Shown here: piece after piece, positions 29,671-41,200 of the stretch
Layout of the letters: each line of letters opens with the position of its first letter
Numbering within the stretch: the stretch's first letter is position 1
DNA from: Zymoseptoria tritici IPO323
Lineage: Eukaryota > Ascomycota > Dothideomycetes > Mycosphaerellales > Mycosphaerellaceae
Assembly (NCBI RefSeq): GCF_000219625.1
Contig: NC_018210.1
Location: 1,798,001-1,862,000 of the forward strand
Direction: 5' to 3'
Length of the DNA: 64,000 nucleotides
Notes under the pieces: generated by a model
Database searches by the model: none
What the model saw: only the letters and a program-made list of their open reading frames with translations
Told to the model about the DNA's origin: nothing
Made by a program: the position numbers and the translations under genes

Positions 29671-29675
29671 CGCTG
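29671..29675. repeat. Target site duplication CGCTG, right
   Basis: Second copy of the duplication at 22727-22731. Confidence 0.9.
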
Positions 29676-30047
29676 GACATCAAATATATCTCTCCTCACC
29701 GCAAAGCCGTAAGGCGAACGCTTTCTATGCGATTACTCCGATGGCAACGATCGACCGACTTCACGATATTGACCTGCACTCCTCCATTCCTGCGATGTTC
29801 GCGGCTACTTTACCACTCAACCGGGCTCGCATGGCAGATCGACCATCCCACCTTGTAGCCAGTCATGGAAAACATAACAAGCGCCAAGCGGCTGTGGAAA
29901 GGGTGTTTGCATTTCTGGTAAAGTAGGGAAAAAGCCGGAGCCCTACACGTGTCGTCTCTATTCTCTTGGTCTGCAACTGCTTTTACCTGCGCCATCGTCG
30001 ATCTGACTCCGTTCGCGATCGTTGGAGTCCTTTCATCATTCCCTCCC
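29676..30047. other. Insertion flank downstream of arp3
   Basis: The stretch includes the 3' flank of the Arp3 gene. No RNA gene or recognisable coding region is seen. Confidence 0.4.
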
Positions 30048-31550
30048 TCACGTACTGCCCGGACCTCCCAGCAATGCAAATCTCCTGACGATACTGGGTC
30101 CAATCTCATCGTACTCCGCTTTTGTGTGACAGTAGCTCTTGAACTCTGGTGTCTGCCCGAGCAGCGAACCTCCAAACCATGGACCGTGGCGTTGACGTTT
30201 GTGGGTGATGACTTGGACCTCAAGTCCACCACTCTTTGCCGCGTTGCCTGCGCGAGCTTCTGAAGCCGCAATCCTAGCATCAACCAGATGACGGATATCT
30301 CGTTGTAATCGTCGTCCAAACTGATTGTACAAAGTCGAACCTCCAGAAAGCACAATGTTCTTGTACAGTCCTCTCCGCACGTCAATAGGCGACGTCTGGA
30401 TGACGGTGTCGACGATGTTCGGAAGAGGTGTCAGGAAGTCGGAGCTGTAGATTTCCGGGTTGAAGAAGATCTCGGGTGCCAGGAAGCGCTCGTATCCGAC
30501 ATCCACGGTCACGCTGCGTCCACCCGGCTGCCTAACGTCGTACTTCTTGAAGCGGTCTTCAGGTTCTCGATCGAAACGAGCAAACTCCTTGACAATATCC
30601 GGGCAGACGTAGCAAAATTCTTCCTTTATCCTCTCGGCCGTCTTCAAGCTGCTGTCGGGCTCTCCTCGATCGCGGAGAAGCGATTGTACAAAGTAGGTGA
30701 TGTCTCTTCCAGCAATTGGTATGCTCTTAATACTGCTTCCAATGACGTATCCCTCAGCGACAGGAATAACATGTGTCACACCCTCGCCAGAGTCGATCAC
30801 AGTACCTGTGAGTGACCGGTCCTGCACCTTGGAAGATGTCCACGAAGCTGCCAAAGCAAGAACGGCCTGCACGGCAATGTATAGTCCAGCGCAGTTGAAC
30901 GATTCGAACATGATCTCGGCGGTGTTTTCGCGGTTCTCAGGAGGGTTGAGTGGAGGCTCGGTCAGGAGGAAGTGGTGATCTTCGGGCTCGACTCGGAGGT
31001 ATTTGAAGATGCTGTTGGACCAGAAACGCTCCATGTGGTCCTGCACAGGATGTTAGTAAACCATGGGCAGATATACCAAGGCTCTTGTTCTTACCCAGTT
31101 CTCGATCTGCCCATGTCGGATGGGATAATGCAATCCGTAACCTGTGACCCGTATCAGCATGATTGTCCTTCCAACTACCCCCACATTGTCCAATGCCACA
31201 TACCGGGACCAGCAGAAGCCGCAAGAGCCTCATCTCCAATGAAGAAGTCCAAATCTTCTGTGCCTCTCTTCGCCGATAGATGTCCACCTGGGCCTGCTCC
31301 TCCGGTCAAGAAGGACGGCTTGTTCGCAACGGCCGGTCTGCCTGATCCTGATCCACCTCCTGCTGAAGGGCCTTTGGTCGCAATCGCAGTGGGAAAGACG
31401 AAGGAAGGAGAGTCATTGCCAGCGAATCCCAATTTTGAGTATCCAGTACCGCTGCAGTTGTGTCAATTATGCTCGAATGTCGTAGATGTTGGGAGTTGGC
31501 GGAGAGGGCACTCACTTGTCCATGACAACGGCTGGTGTTTGGTTCGCCAT
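30048..31550 (-). CDS. arp3: Actin-related protein 3 (Arp2/3 complex)
   Basis: Four exons on the minus strand: 31516-31550, 31204-31451, 31095-31141 and 30048-31040; 440 aa, close to other fungal Arp3 proteins. The start [20 protein letters not shown] spans the first intron and is the actin-fold phosphate-1 loop. Further marks are [48 protein letters not shown] (joined over two introns), [26 protein letters not shown] (phosphate 2), [12 protein letters not shown] and the C-terminal [12 protein letters not shown]. With Arp2 it forms the nucleating pair of the Arp2/3 complex, which makes branched actin at endocytic patches. Three introns crowd the 5' end, as often seen in fungal actin genes. 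It is divergent from the taspase-like gene with a shared upstream region of about 770 bp. Confidence 0.95.
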
Positions 31551-32316
31551 GGCGGTGGAGGTTTCTCGCAAATGCGAGGTCGAGTTGATCGTGGTATGAG
31601 AGAGTCCTGAAGGGAGTCGCAAGCTGTGGTAGTGGTCGTGGTACCTGAGAGGAAGCGAATGATGGCGGCCTTCGTCCAAGCGACTGGAGTTGCGTAGGCG
31701 AACGGAATGAGCCCCGCGATCGCCGCGAGGCGGTGCCAAGCCAATGTTTCAATGTTTCCACCTCTTCGACTTCACTTCGTCTTGTTTCTCACCCTTATCG
31801 TTGATCTCGGGTATTGCTCTCACGTGTGGACAGGGAGCCCGTGAATGAAGTTGAAGATGCGAATGGGTGGATGGAGTGCTGCAGAAATTGATAAGATGGT
31901 GTTCAAGACGAGAGGTTCGCTTCCGTTCTTGCCTTGTCCTTCTTCATCCGTTTCGAAGGAAAGAGAGCATTGAGTCGGCTTTGCAAGCAATTCGGGATCG
32001 CCGACCGTGACCTTCCCGGCGGTAATGTAGACTTCGCTGCGACTCTCCTTCAGCACCTCTTCTTGTTAGACATCACCACCACCAACATCATCACTACACC
32101 GCCCTCACGTCCTCGTCGCGGACATTCTTTCGACGCGGACCATCATCTTCGTCGCCACTGTCATTTCGAAGCATCACGAAATATCTCTTCCGTGTCATGC
32201 TGGCAACAAACACGTGCCAGCGACTTCACCTACGATAAACCTTCTTCCTAAGATTTCTGCAACTCCACGACCATCCGCCCACACGACATCTTCATCCGCA
32301 GCTTGAACCAATCACA
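31551..32316. promoter_or_regulatory. Divergent promoter region of arp3 and the taspase gene
   Basis: A 766-bp interval between two divergent start codons. No coding frame has motifs. It must hold both promoters and 5' UTRs; I do not identify a specific binding site. Confidence 0.5.
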
Positions 32317-34236
32317 ATGTTCTCCCCAAAGTCGAAGAGTCGGAAAGTTGAGAAGGGTGGTGATCTGGCCTGCATGTTTGTACATGCTGGCGCAGGCTAC
32401 CACAGCCGAGACAATGAGATCCATCATCTGCAAGCATGTCAAGAGTGAGTTCACCAGTCCACGAGCATTTGCGAGCCTGCAATGACACCAGACAGCGCAT
32501 GCAAAGCCGGAATGGCCGTCATGAGAGGAGGAGGGTCGGCTGTGGACGCCGTGGAGATTGCCATCAAGGTCCTCGAGGACCGAGAGATCACGAATGCTGG
32601 CTACGGCAGTAATTTGGGTTACAACGGTGTGGTCGAGTGTGACGCGATCATTGTTAACCACAACGGAAGCAGCGGAGCGGCCGGCGCGGTGGCTCGTGAG
32701 TGCTTCTGCGATCTAGTCTTGAATACCGCCTCACTCACATCCTCCGCAGAAATCAAGAATCCCATCTCCCTCGCCCGACTCGTACACGATCACTCGACAC
32801 AGACACTTTCCCTCAAGCGCGTTCCGCCCAATATCCTGGTCGGACAAGGAGCGACCAACTTCGCCTACGCCCACGGCATGCCGATTGTGAGCTTTGACGA
32901 TCTCATCTCGCCGTATGCGAAAGCACGCTGGCAGAAATGGCGCGCGGATCTTATCAAGTCCGAGCGTATGGAAAGGCAGAAAGAAGACCAGCGTCACGGC
33001 CTGACGCCTCCAAACTCGGACGCCGACCTTACCGGATTTCCTGATGACAACGATGAGAGCGAGAAAGAGCTGCAGCAGCATACAAAGCAGATGTACGAAT
33101 CGGCGAGGAGGGTTCTTGAAGCTCGTCCGTCGTCACCTCCGCCTTCTTACACCGTGGATCCAGAGTTAGCTCCGTCTCAGAGCCAGATAGACTCCAGTCT
33201 TCCGAATCCGGCCCCGAACGGTACAGGATCCAGGACATCAGACCAGCATGCCAATGAATACACGGATCCTCAGCCGCTCGAACGTGAAAGACCTACAGTT
33301 CTGCAGCGCATGGCTAACCATCCATTTGTGAACAGTACCCAGCAAGTTTCTCCAAACCAGTCATATGCCCGATTGCCAACCTTGGCCACCGTTGCCACCG
33401 ACGGCGGTGGTCATTCTCAAGATGTGCGGATGGAGGATGCACCAGAAGCTGATTCGACTCTTACGCAATCGGAGATCGGGAGAACAGACACTTCATCTCC
33501 GATCGACTGTCAGACTGACGGTCCATCAAGTACGCCTTCGCGTTCCACTGCCGACGCTGCTCAGCAGAATACACGATTTGGCTCGGGCGATGGCGAATCT
33601 ATGAATCCCAAGTTCACAACTTCCAAAACCCCTCAGACTGAGCCAGGAATCCCAGCGGCTGGAGAAGATCACATCACCGACACCGTTGGTGCCATCGCTA
33701 TCGACATATACGGCAATATTGCGTGCGGAGCATCTTCGGGAGGCATTGGAATGAAGCATCGCGGCCGACTTGGACCAGCCGCACTGATTGGAATTGGAGC
33801 AGCAATCATCCCGACTGACGAAGACGATCCGGATCTTACCTCAGTCGCGACCGTCGCCAGCGGCACAGGCGAGCATATGACTACCACATTGGCAGCAAGC
33901 GTCTGCTCAGAGCGTATCTACCATGAGCAACGCAGAGTCAAAGGCGGATACAAACAATGCACGGAGGACGAGGCTATCACCGGATTCATCAAAACCGACT
34001 TCATGGATCATCCGTCAGTCCGCCACTCTCAATCTGCCGGTACTATCGGCGTGCTTTCGGTGAAGAAGACCAAAGACGGCGTCTGGCTCTACTTTGGACA
34101 CAACACGGATTCGTTTGCACTAGCGAGTATGCATTCAGATGAGCAGAAACCTATCTGTACCATGAGTCGGAGTAATGGCAATGGCACGATTGCTCAGGGT
34201 GGGAGGGCAGTGAAGTTTCGGAGAGGGAGGAAATAG
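32317..34236 (+). CDS. Taspase-1-like threonine protease (asparaginase-2 family)
   Basis: Three exons, 32317-32444, 32496-32695 and 32750-34236; 604 aa. The second intron is 54 bp with no stop, so the frame reads through it, but GT-AG ends and the family alignment support removal. The Ntn-hydrolase layout is clear: ACMFVHAGAGYHS at the start, AVDAVEIAIKVLEDREITNAGYGSNL in the alpha part, then the cleavage-site motif DTVGAIAIDIYGNIAC with catalytic Thr at about residue 421, and SSGGIGMKHRGRLGPAAL. The precursor should cut itself before this Thr to give alpha and beta subunits. An unusually long polar linker of about 200 residues precedes the Thr. Metazoan taspase cuts MLL; the substrate in fungi is unknown. 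Confidence 0.9.
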
Positions 34237-34522
34237 AGATGTGTTCTATGATGAAGGGGGAAGAAGATGGCAGGAATACGGGATCTCCGGATTGCGCTGA
34301 TAAATGCGATCTACACGACGACCTGCGAGGAAGAAGTGGAGGACCTGGTGGTATCCTTTGTAGAAGGAGGTGTGTACACCTGTCCTAGTACCTATGTGCG
34401 CGGAATTATCATCGACGAGCTACAAATAGAGCATGCAAGCGATGGAACAGAGACATCGAGAGCCGACTTTAACACCACGTCCACTGCATACAACAATATC
34501 TACATCTCCAGTCACATCCCCC

Positions 34523-37500
34523 TCAACCCCAAGTCCCCCCACCACCCCTCCCCGCCTTCCTCTGCGAACTCAACCTCCAATCATCCTCCCCGGCAAACCG
34601 ATTATGCAACGGCTGAATCCTCTCCGCCTTCTTCCTCTTACTCATCCCCGTCCCATCCTTCCCCGCGACCTTGAAGAACGTCGGCGCCGCCTCCACCAAC
34701 CACTTGGGCTCAATCGCCGTCACATTGTGCATATACTCCCGCGTCGTCTCCACCAACGAATGATAAATGACGTGTTCCGCCGCTTTGCCAAACAGCGCCG
34801 ACGCGGGATGCATGTACACCGGCGTCCCCTCGACGAGCGTCTTATACCCTTCTTGAGGATCTTTGCGCGCGGAATTGCGGAAGAAACCGGAACATAACGC
34901 TTGTCTCACGCGGGTGGTGTCCCGACCGCAGGAGACGACTTTGAGACGATGACGGTCGATGATTTGCACGAGTTGTTTGCGGACGTCTTCTGCCCGACGC
35001 ATGGATCTTGGTTGGATGAAGTTTTCGAAACACCATGCGTCGTTGCGACCGGCGCCTTTCCAGCCGTTGTAGACGTTTAGAAGAGTGAGGTGATCACCCG
35101 CGGGGTCGTGGAAGCGAGCTTTTTTCTGATCGGCTTGTTGTTGCTTTTCTTTGGGGCGGTGGAAGACGGTTTGGACGGCGGAGATCATGGAGACGATGGA
35201 GAGCATTTCGTCGCTGCAGCCGAGGTCGACGGACATGATGAGGGATTTCGCCAGCGCCGGGTCCATAGGGAAGTCGGCCATGCGGCGACCTAAGCGGGTG
35301 AGGAGACCTTCGTCGTCGAGGGCGGAGAGGGCGTAGAGTTCCTCCAGAGCGGTGAGCATGGTGTTGGTGGGAGGGGGGTCCATAAAGTCGAAGCCGAGGA
35401 GGTCGTTGATGCCCATGGCTTTGAGCATGAGGATGGTGTTGGAGAGGTTTTGGCGTTGGATTTCCGGAATGGTGGTGGGTAGCATTTCGCTTTGAAAGGC
35501 GGATTCGGTGTAGAGGCGGAAGCATTTCCCTGGTCCGGTGCGTCCAGCTCGACCGGCGCGTTGTTTGGCCTGGGCTTGGGAGATGGGTGTGACTTGGAGT
35601 CGATCCATGCCGAGTTTGGCGTCGTAGGCGGTTTGTTTGACGAAGCCGGGGTCGACGACGAAGTAGATTCCGTCGATGGTGATGCTCGTTTCGGCGATGT
35701 TGGTGGCGATGACGACTTTTCTGCCGCCGGGTGGTGGAGGTTCGAAGATGCGACTTGCGATCTCGGATGGTAAAGCGCCGTAGATGGGGAGGATGACCAG
35801 CTCTGGCACTGATGGACCTAGCGCTTTCATCCGTTCGTGTAAGATCTCCGCGCTGGTGTCGATTTCCTCCTTTCCAGTTAAGAAGAGGAGGATGTCACCA
35901 GCTTTCTCCGTCAGATGAATCTGCATGATCGTTGTGAGAGCAGCATCGAGGTAGTCGCTCTCCGGCTCTCGACTGTACATGATTTCGACCGGATATGTTC
36001 GTCCAGGGATGGTCAGAATCGGACATTCGTTGAAGTAGGTCGAGAACTTGTCGGCATCCAAAGTGGCCGAAGTCACAATGACTTTCAGGTCGGGTCGTTT
36101 CTTCAGTGTCTTCTTGAGTAGACCGAAGAGTACATCCGTCGCGATAGTACGCTCGTGGGCCTCGTCAAGCATAATCACGCTGTACTTCCTCAATTCCGGG
36201 TCGAGAAGAATCTCGCGCTGCATGATGCCGTCCGTCATGTACTTGATCTTGGTCTTCTCAGATGTTTTGTCTTCGAAACGGATGGTATATCCGACTTCTT
36301 CCCCGAGCCTGCATCCGACTTCATCACTCACACGAGCGGCGACGGACATTGCTGCCACACGACGAGGTTGTGTGCAGCCGATGATGCCAGCGTTGGCAAA
36401 GCCATCTTCTGCGAGATATTGCGTGAGTTGGGTCGTCTTTCCAGAACCGGTATCTCCAACGACAATGAGAAGTTGATACTGCGCCACGGCTTCGAGAAAC
36501 TGCTTGCGCATCTTGTAAGCCGGTAGACTCTCTCGCTGATCCTTGATCGACATATCCGTCCGTTTGCCAAGTTCACTCTTGTTCGTAGCAATCTTCTTCC
36601 ACTCAGGCACATCGGCAGGCGCACCATTGCCTCGATTCGCCTGCCGTAGGTCACTTGCAAATCGTCGCTCTCCTGGTGCAACCATGGGATCATTCCACTC
36701 CTGGCCCAGATCCGTCTTCGCCGCTTCCTTCGCAGCCTTGTCCTGCGCTTCCGACTGACGCAGATCTCTTCTCTCCTTCGCCAGCACGTCTCCTTGCATC
36801 GCAGCTCTATTCATACTGCCATCAGGAGCTTTGATCACACGAATCGGCGAAAGCTCCAGAGACTGCTTCGTTTGACCCGCCAAAAACGGCGGCTCTTCCT
36901 CTCGAACCTCAATATCGACATCTTCTTCCTCCTCAATCTGCTCGCCGTTGATGACCGCATTGTAGTCCTCATCCAAATCGGGGTAGTCCGCCGCCTTGAC
37001 CACTCCCGACGCAATCAATTGCCGAATTTCCCATCGCTCCGGACTAGTCATTCGTTTCCGCTGTCGCCGATTATTCCCAGAATTATTCTCAATCACGGGC
37101 ACCCCAGTCTCGAGCCCATTCGACCCATTCAGACCGACAGCATTCGCTCCGGTGGCTCCAGTCTGCAGCCTTCGCGAGGGATTGAAATCTTGTCCACTCA
37201 CTTGATCTACCTCTGCCATACTCAGACTGATGCGATTATCCTGTATCTTCATCACTTTGACTTTGACCTCTTGATTCCGCGATACGAGGTCGCTGGGATG
37301 ATTCACTTTGCCCTCTGCCATTGCGGAGACGTGGACCAACCCATCCACCTTTCCGCGCACATTTTGCAGATTCACGAAGATACCGAAGTCTTTCACTCCA
37401 GTTACACGTCCGTCGTAGACTTTATACAACACCGGGGCATCGTCCATCTCTTGAGCCGGCGGTCGGTCGAAGGAGTCTCGTCTCGTCTTTCGTTGCGAGT

Positions 37501-38062
37501 CTCCTTTCGAATCGCGGGAAGGTCGATGCGAGCGTGTGCGTCCGAATTCGTCCTCGAACAGGTAATCATCATTTCGTCGTGGACTTCGTGACCGTGATCG
37601 TGACCGTCGCGAACGCTTTCGCTGTTCCTTCTCCGGCTTCTGCACCGGCGACAGACTCCGTTTACGACTCGTCGACGTCTTACCAGGTCCCGCCATGGAC
37701 TCGAGAAGCGCAAAGGTGTCATCCAAGTCATCCTCCACCGGTTTGTCTGGTATTGCCAGACCTTTGAATGTCGTGCTCTTCGACTTGTCGTCTCCATTTC
37801 CAGCATCTTTCCCATCTGCTGAATTGGTAGATCTCCATTTCGGGTGTAGAGTCTTGATCAGGCGATCAATGCTCTCGGTGAGCGACTTTGGGAAGTCAAA
37901 CTCGGAGAGCTTCTCGGTGAAGGTGGTGATGTCGGGACTGTTGGCGTGCTCCGCAATCACGAATTCGGCGATGGTTTTGTCGGAGATACCCATGTAATTG
38001 TTGATTTCGCTGGTGACCTTGCTCACCAGCGAGAGGATCTCGAGCTGCTCCAGGTCGTCCAT
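34523..38062 (-). CDS. prp22: Spliceosomal DEAH-box RNA helicase Prp22 (DHX8)
   Basis: Single exon, 1,179 aa, starting at the ATG of MDDLEQLEILSLVSKV; the frame stays open upstream to 38263 only without an ATG. The order matches Prp22: N-terminal helical domain, Arg/Ser-rich stretch (RKRSRRSRSRSRSPRR, about 150-165), an S1 RNA-binding domain (about 210-285, GRVTGVKDFGIFVNL), a linker, then the helicase core with motif I GDTGSGKTT (about 536-544), motif II DEAH (about 633), SAT, and motif VI QRAGRAGR. HA2 and OB-fold domains follow to the C-terminus, which has KRKKAERIQPLHNRF. Prp22 releases spliced mRNA from the spliceosome and proofreads the second step. Its 3' end is tail-to-tail with the taspase gene, 286 bp apart. 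Its 5' flank runs into RIP-mutated repeat DNA after about 240 bp. Confidence 0.95.
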   Translation of the reverse strand: MDDLEQLEILSLVSKVTSEINNYMGISDKTIAEFVIAEHANSPDITTFTEKLSEFDFPKSLTESIDRLIKTLHPKWRSTNSADGKDAGNGDDKSKSTTFKGLAIPDKPVEDDLDDTFALLESMAGPGKTSTSRKRSLSPVQKPEKEQRKRSRRSRSRSRSPRRNDDYLFEDEFGRTRSHRPSRDSKGDSQRKTRRDSFDRPPAQEMDDAPVLYKVYDGRVTGVKDFGIFVNLQNVRGKVDGLVHVSAMAEGKVNHPSDLVSRNQEVKVKVMKIQDNRISLSMAEVDQVSGQDFNPSRRLQTGATGANAVGLNGSNGLETGVPVIENNSGNNRRQRKRMTSPERWEIRQLIASGVVKAADYPDLDEDYNAVINGEQIEEEEDVDIEVREEEPPFLAGQTKQSLELSPIRVIKAPDGSMNRAAMQGDVLAKERRDLRQSEAQDKAAKEAAKTDLGQEWNDPMVAPGERRFASDLRQANRGNGAPADVPEWKKIATNKSELGKRTDMSIKDQRESLPAYKMRKQFLEAVAQYQLLIVVGDTGSGKTTQLTQYLAEDGFANAGIIGCTQPRRVAAMSVAARVSDEVGCRLGEEVGYTIRFEDKTSEKTKIKYMTDGIMQREILLDPELRKYSVIMLDEAHERTIATDVLFGLLKKTLKKRPDLKVIVTSATLDADKFSTYFNECPILTIPGRTYPVEIMYSREPESDYLDAALTTIMQIHLTEKAGDILLFLTGKEEIDTSAEILHERMKALGPSVPELVILPIYGALPSEIASRIFEPPPPGGRKVVIATNIAETSITIDGIYFVVDPGFVKQTAYDAKLGMDRLQVTPISQAQAKQRAGRAGRTGPGKCFRLYTESAFQSEMLPTTIPEIQRQNLSNTILMLKAMGINDLLGFDFMDPPPTNTMLTALEELYALSALDDEGLLTRLGRRMADFPMDPALAKSLIMSVDLGCSDEMLSIVSMISAVQTVFHRPKEKQQQADQKKARFHDPAGDHLTLLNVYNGWKGAGRNDAWCFENFIQPRSMRRAEDVRKQLVQIIDRHRLKVVSCGRDTTRVRQALCSGFFRNSARKDPQEGYKTLVEGTPVYMHPASALFGKAAEHVIYHSLVETTREYMHNVTAIEPKWLVEAAPTFFKVAGKDGTGMSKRKKAERIQPLHNRFAGEDDWRLSSQRKAGRGGGGTWG

Positions 38063-38299
38063 ATTGGCGGTGGACGGGGTTGTGGTACGGCGCAAGTCGC
38101 ATCGAGAGTCCAAAGCTGAACAGAAGTTAAGATGCGGCTCGGCGGGGCGGACGGACCATTCACCGGCCAAACGCGAAGTGTCTAGAGGGAGAACAATAGG
38201 AAAGAACTTCCGGCTAGAGATGACTAAGCTCGTATAGCTCGTATACCATGCCGAGACTTGCAAATTCGACTTTATCTCACCGCCCTTCCACCTTTAACT

Positions 38300-41200
38300 A
38301 CCACTTAATGCACCACTACACTATCGACAACAAGCAAAGCGATATTAGGATCTATAGAGCGTATTACGAGCTTTACGTTAAAAAAAGAATTATCCAAATC
38401 GGCGGTGTTTTGAGCCCACTATAATTCCACTAAATTCACCGCTAGTTTTTAACCCTTAACTACTAAAATAGACGACATTAGCGACTCCTCTATAGCGGAT
38501 TTACCGTCCCTATCGGACATCTACCGCGACTATAGCCTTTAGCGCACTACTTAGGACGACTACCTTAACGACTTGCTTAGTAAGGACTTCCTTAACGACT
38601 CGCTATCTGCTAGCGTCCTTATAGGTCTACTACCGAGCGCTCTACCGGCTCTACGTAATTATAGTACTAGAGTCTCTAATGCTATCGACTTAATAAGTAG
38701 TCTAGCGGCACTAGCACTAGTACTAGCTCTAGCTACGGTGCTCGTAGAGCATCTATTATCTATATTAAAGCCGGCGACGGTCGTTTATAAGGGTAAAATA
38801 CTAGCTAAGCCTTATCTACCTACCGTTGTTAATGTGCTATTACTAGCTCCCTTACTAAGAGAAGTATAGCGACTATATTATCTACTCGCGCCGGAGCAAT
38901 ACGAGCTTCTTTAGTCGTTTATAGACTCTATTAAGCCGTCTTACTTCGAGCATCTACGTAATAGTAAGGTATTCCGTAGTGCCGACTATTACCTTATACG
39001 ACTATAAGACTACTACTTTATAACCGGTAGCGCTATCGTATATATATCGAACAATAGCTAGCGAGCGCTCTTTAAGTATATCTACTACGGCGATGCTATA
39101 CGTAACGACGAGGACTTCGAGGAAGCTATATATAATAGTAACGACGAACACCGGTATCTACGAATTAGGGTAGTACGTAACATCCGAGCTCGTAACTACT
39201 AGTAGAGTTGTCGTCTATCCTATAAGCGCGTTCGCCGAGATATAGAGGTAAAGTAGGTAGTCCTTATCGTCTATAGCTATAGTTATACGCATAAGGTAGT
39301 ACTAATGCCTATAGTCTATTCGGTGCACTAGAAACGTATACTAGTATATTAAGAGGCCCTCGCTATTATAGCGTAGCTCCGACTAACCGGCGAGTTATAT
39401 AAGACGGCATATAGACAGTTGTTATTAAAGGAGCTTAAGCTTAATCGTAAGAGGTACTATAACCTCGTTAAAGGGTATACGCGTACCGGTAGTAGGAACT
39501 CCGAGACGGTTATAAACGCCTTCCTCGGCGTACTTATATCGCTCGGCTTTAACTACGAGGCTCGCTAGTTATACGAGCTTAATAAGTAGACTAGTAAGGC
39601 TGTTAAAGCGTCGCTTAAACAAGTCGTCTTCTAGATAGTACGGTAAGAGCGGTATATATAGCGTTTCTTACCGGACTTCTTAACGTAGGTAGACGCTACC
39701 TTTAATGTTAACCGCGGCAATCTGCTACTCGGTATAATAACTAGCACCGTAAACACCGGCCGAGGATTCCCTATAGTATATAGCCTTATAAAGAGCGAGA
39801 GCGCTAAGGATTAGCATTTTATGCTAGTAGTAGTAGCTAACAACTATCTTAAAGGTCTACGCATGCTAAAGGTTATTATATCCGACCGCGGTAAGGGCCT
39901 TACCGCCGCTATACTAAACACCCCCTTTAGCGGTGCGATATAGTAATACTATTAGCTTTACGTAGCGAAGAATATCCGCGAGCGCATTAATTAAGGCGCG
40001 AGGCGTAAAGCCGCTATAGTAACCGCTATAGCTAAGGTACGCCTCGAAGTAGTAGTAGTAGCCGCTATAGCTAAGGGCTTACAACATAGCTATAGTAATA
40101 AAGCCGAGCTAAACGAGCCCTCTATATAACCCTCCGAGCCCTTAAAACGAGCCTTAAAGCGGAAGCTAGGCTATATAAGGGAGGACAAGGACGCTCTCGC
40201 TAAGCTAGTATAGCTATAGCTACAGTCTAAGACTATTAAGGCTACTAATAAGAGGGCCGAACGTATGCTTGCTCTATTTACTACGGACGATAAGGTATAT
40301 TTTACGAGCATGTAGTTAGCCGTAAAGGAGCGGCTATTAACATACTATATTAAGCACCTTGCTAACCTTAGTGCTAACTCGTTACAGCGAGTAGAGGTTA
40401 GTAATCGTAGTATAAAGGGCTTTACGAACGCTAACTATAACATTAAGTAGTACGTTAAGGGCATTAAGGGCTACGTTAATAAGGTGTTCGACGAGCTAGA
40501 GCCGCTCGAAGTAAACACCTATACTAGCTTACTACTACTAGCTATATCTATAGATAACTAAGGCTACTTTAAAGAGCTCGTTAGGGAGGTAATAGTCTAT
40601 GCTCTAGAGCGCGTATTAAGGAGCTTCTACGTTGCCCTTAAATTAAAGCGCTTAATTAACTGTTAAAACGCTAGCCGTAGTAAGGAGATAAGGGTGCTAT
40701 ATCCTCTACGTAAATACTATACAGACTATAGTAAAGTAGAGCGCTATAGACTCCCTTATAGCTACATACTACTTACGGCTATCGTCGAGAGGCGTCCTAT
40801 TATAGTACGGATATTATATCCTCGTTACTTCGTAAGCAATAGAGCCCTTAGCCGCGTTAAATAGACGCCTTAGTAGATATCTATATATAACGAGGCGTTT
40901 AATTTACTATAAGAGCAACTACTAGAGCGCCTAAGCGCGGTAGACCGGTTAAAGGCTACATTCCTTCGTATGCTAGAGTTTGCTAAGAACGTACATAAGT
41001 CTAACGCTACATACCTCGCTAACGACATTAAGGCCTTCGAGTATACTTATATACTAGCTACTCGGGTACGAGCCGCGGTTGCTAGTCTACTAGAGGCAAC
41101 GCTATTTAAGGCTCCGAGGGATACCTACTACGCTCGTAAGGCGACTTATAAGAGCAACAGCCGCAATATACGCCTTTAGACCTCTACTAAGATAACTATA

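Noticed and set aside
34267..34674. Plus-strand frame of 135 codons overlapping the PRP22 3' end
   Set aside because: Its second half is antisense to Prp22 coding sequence and low-complexity; the first half has no motif.
38062..38263. Extended N-terminus of Prp22
   Set aside because: It would begin at TTG; the ATG at 38062 starts the conserved N-terminal helix.
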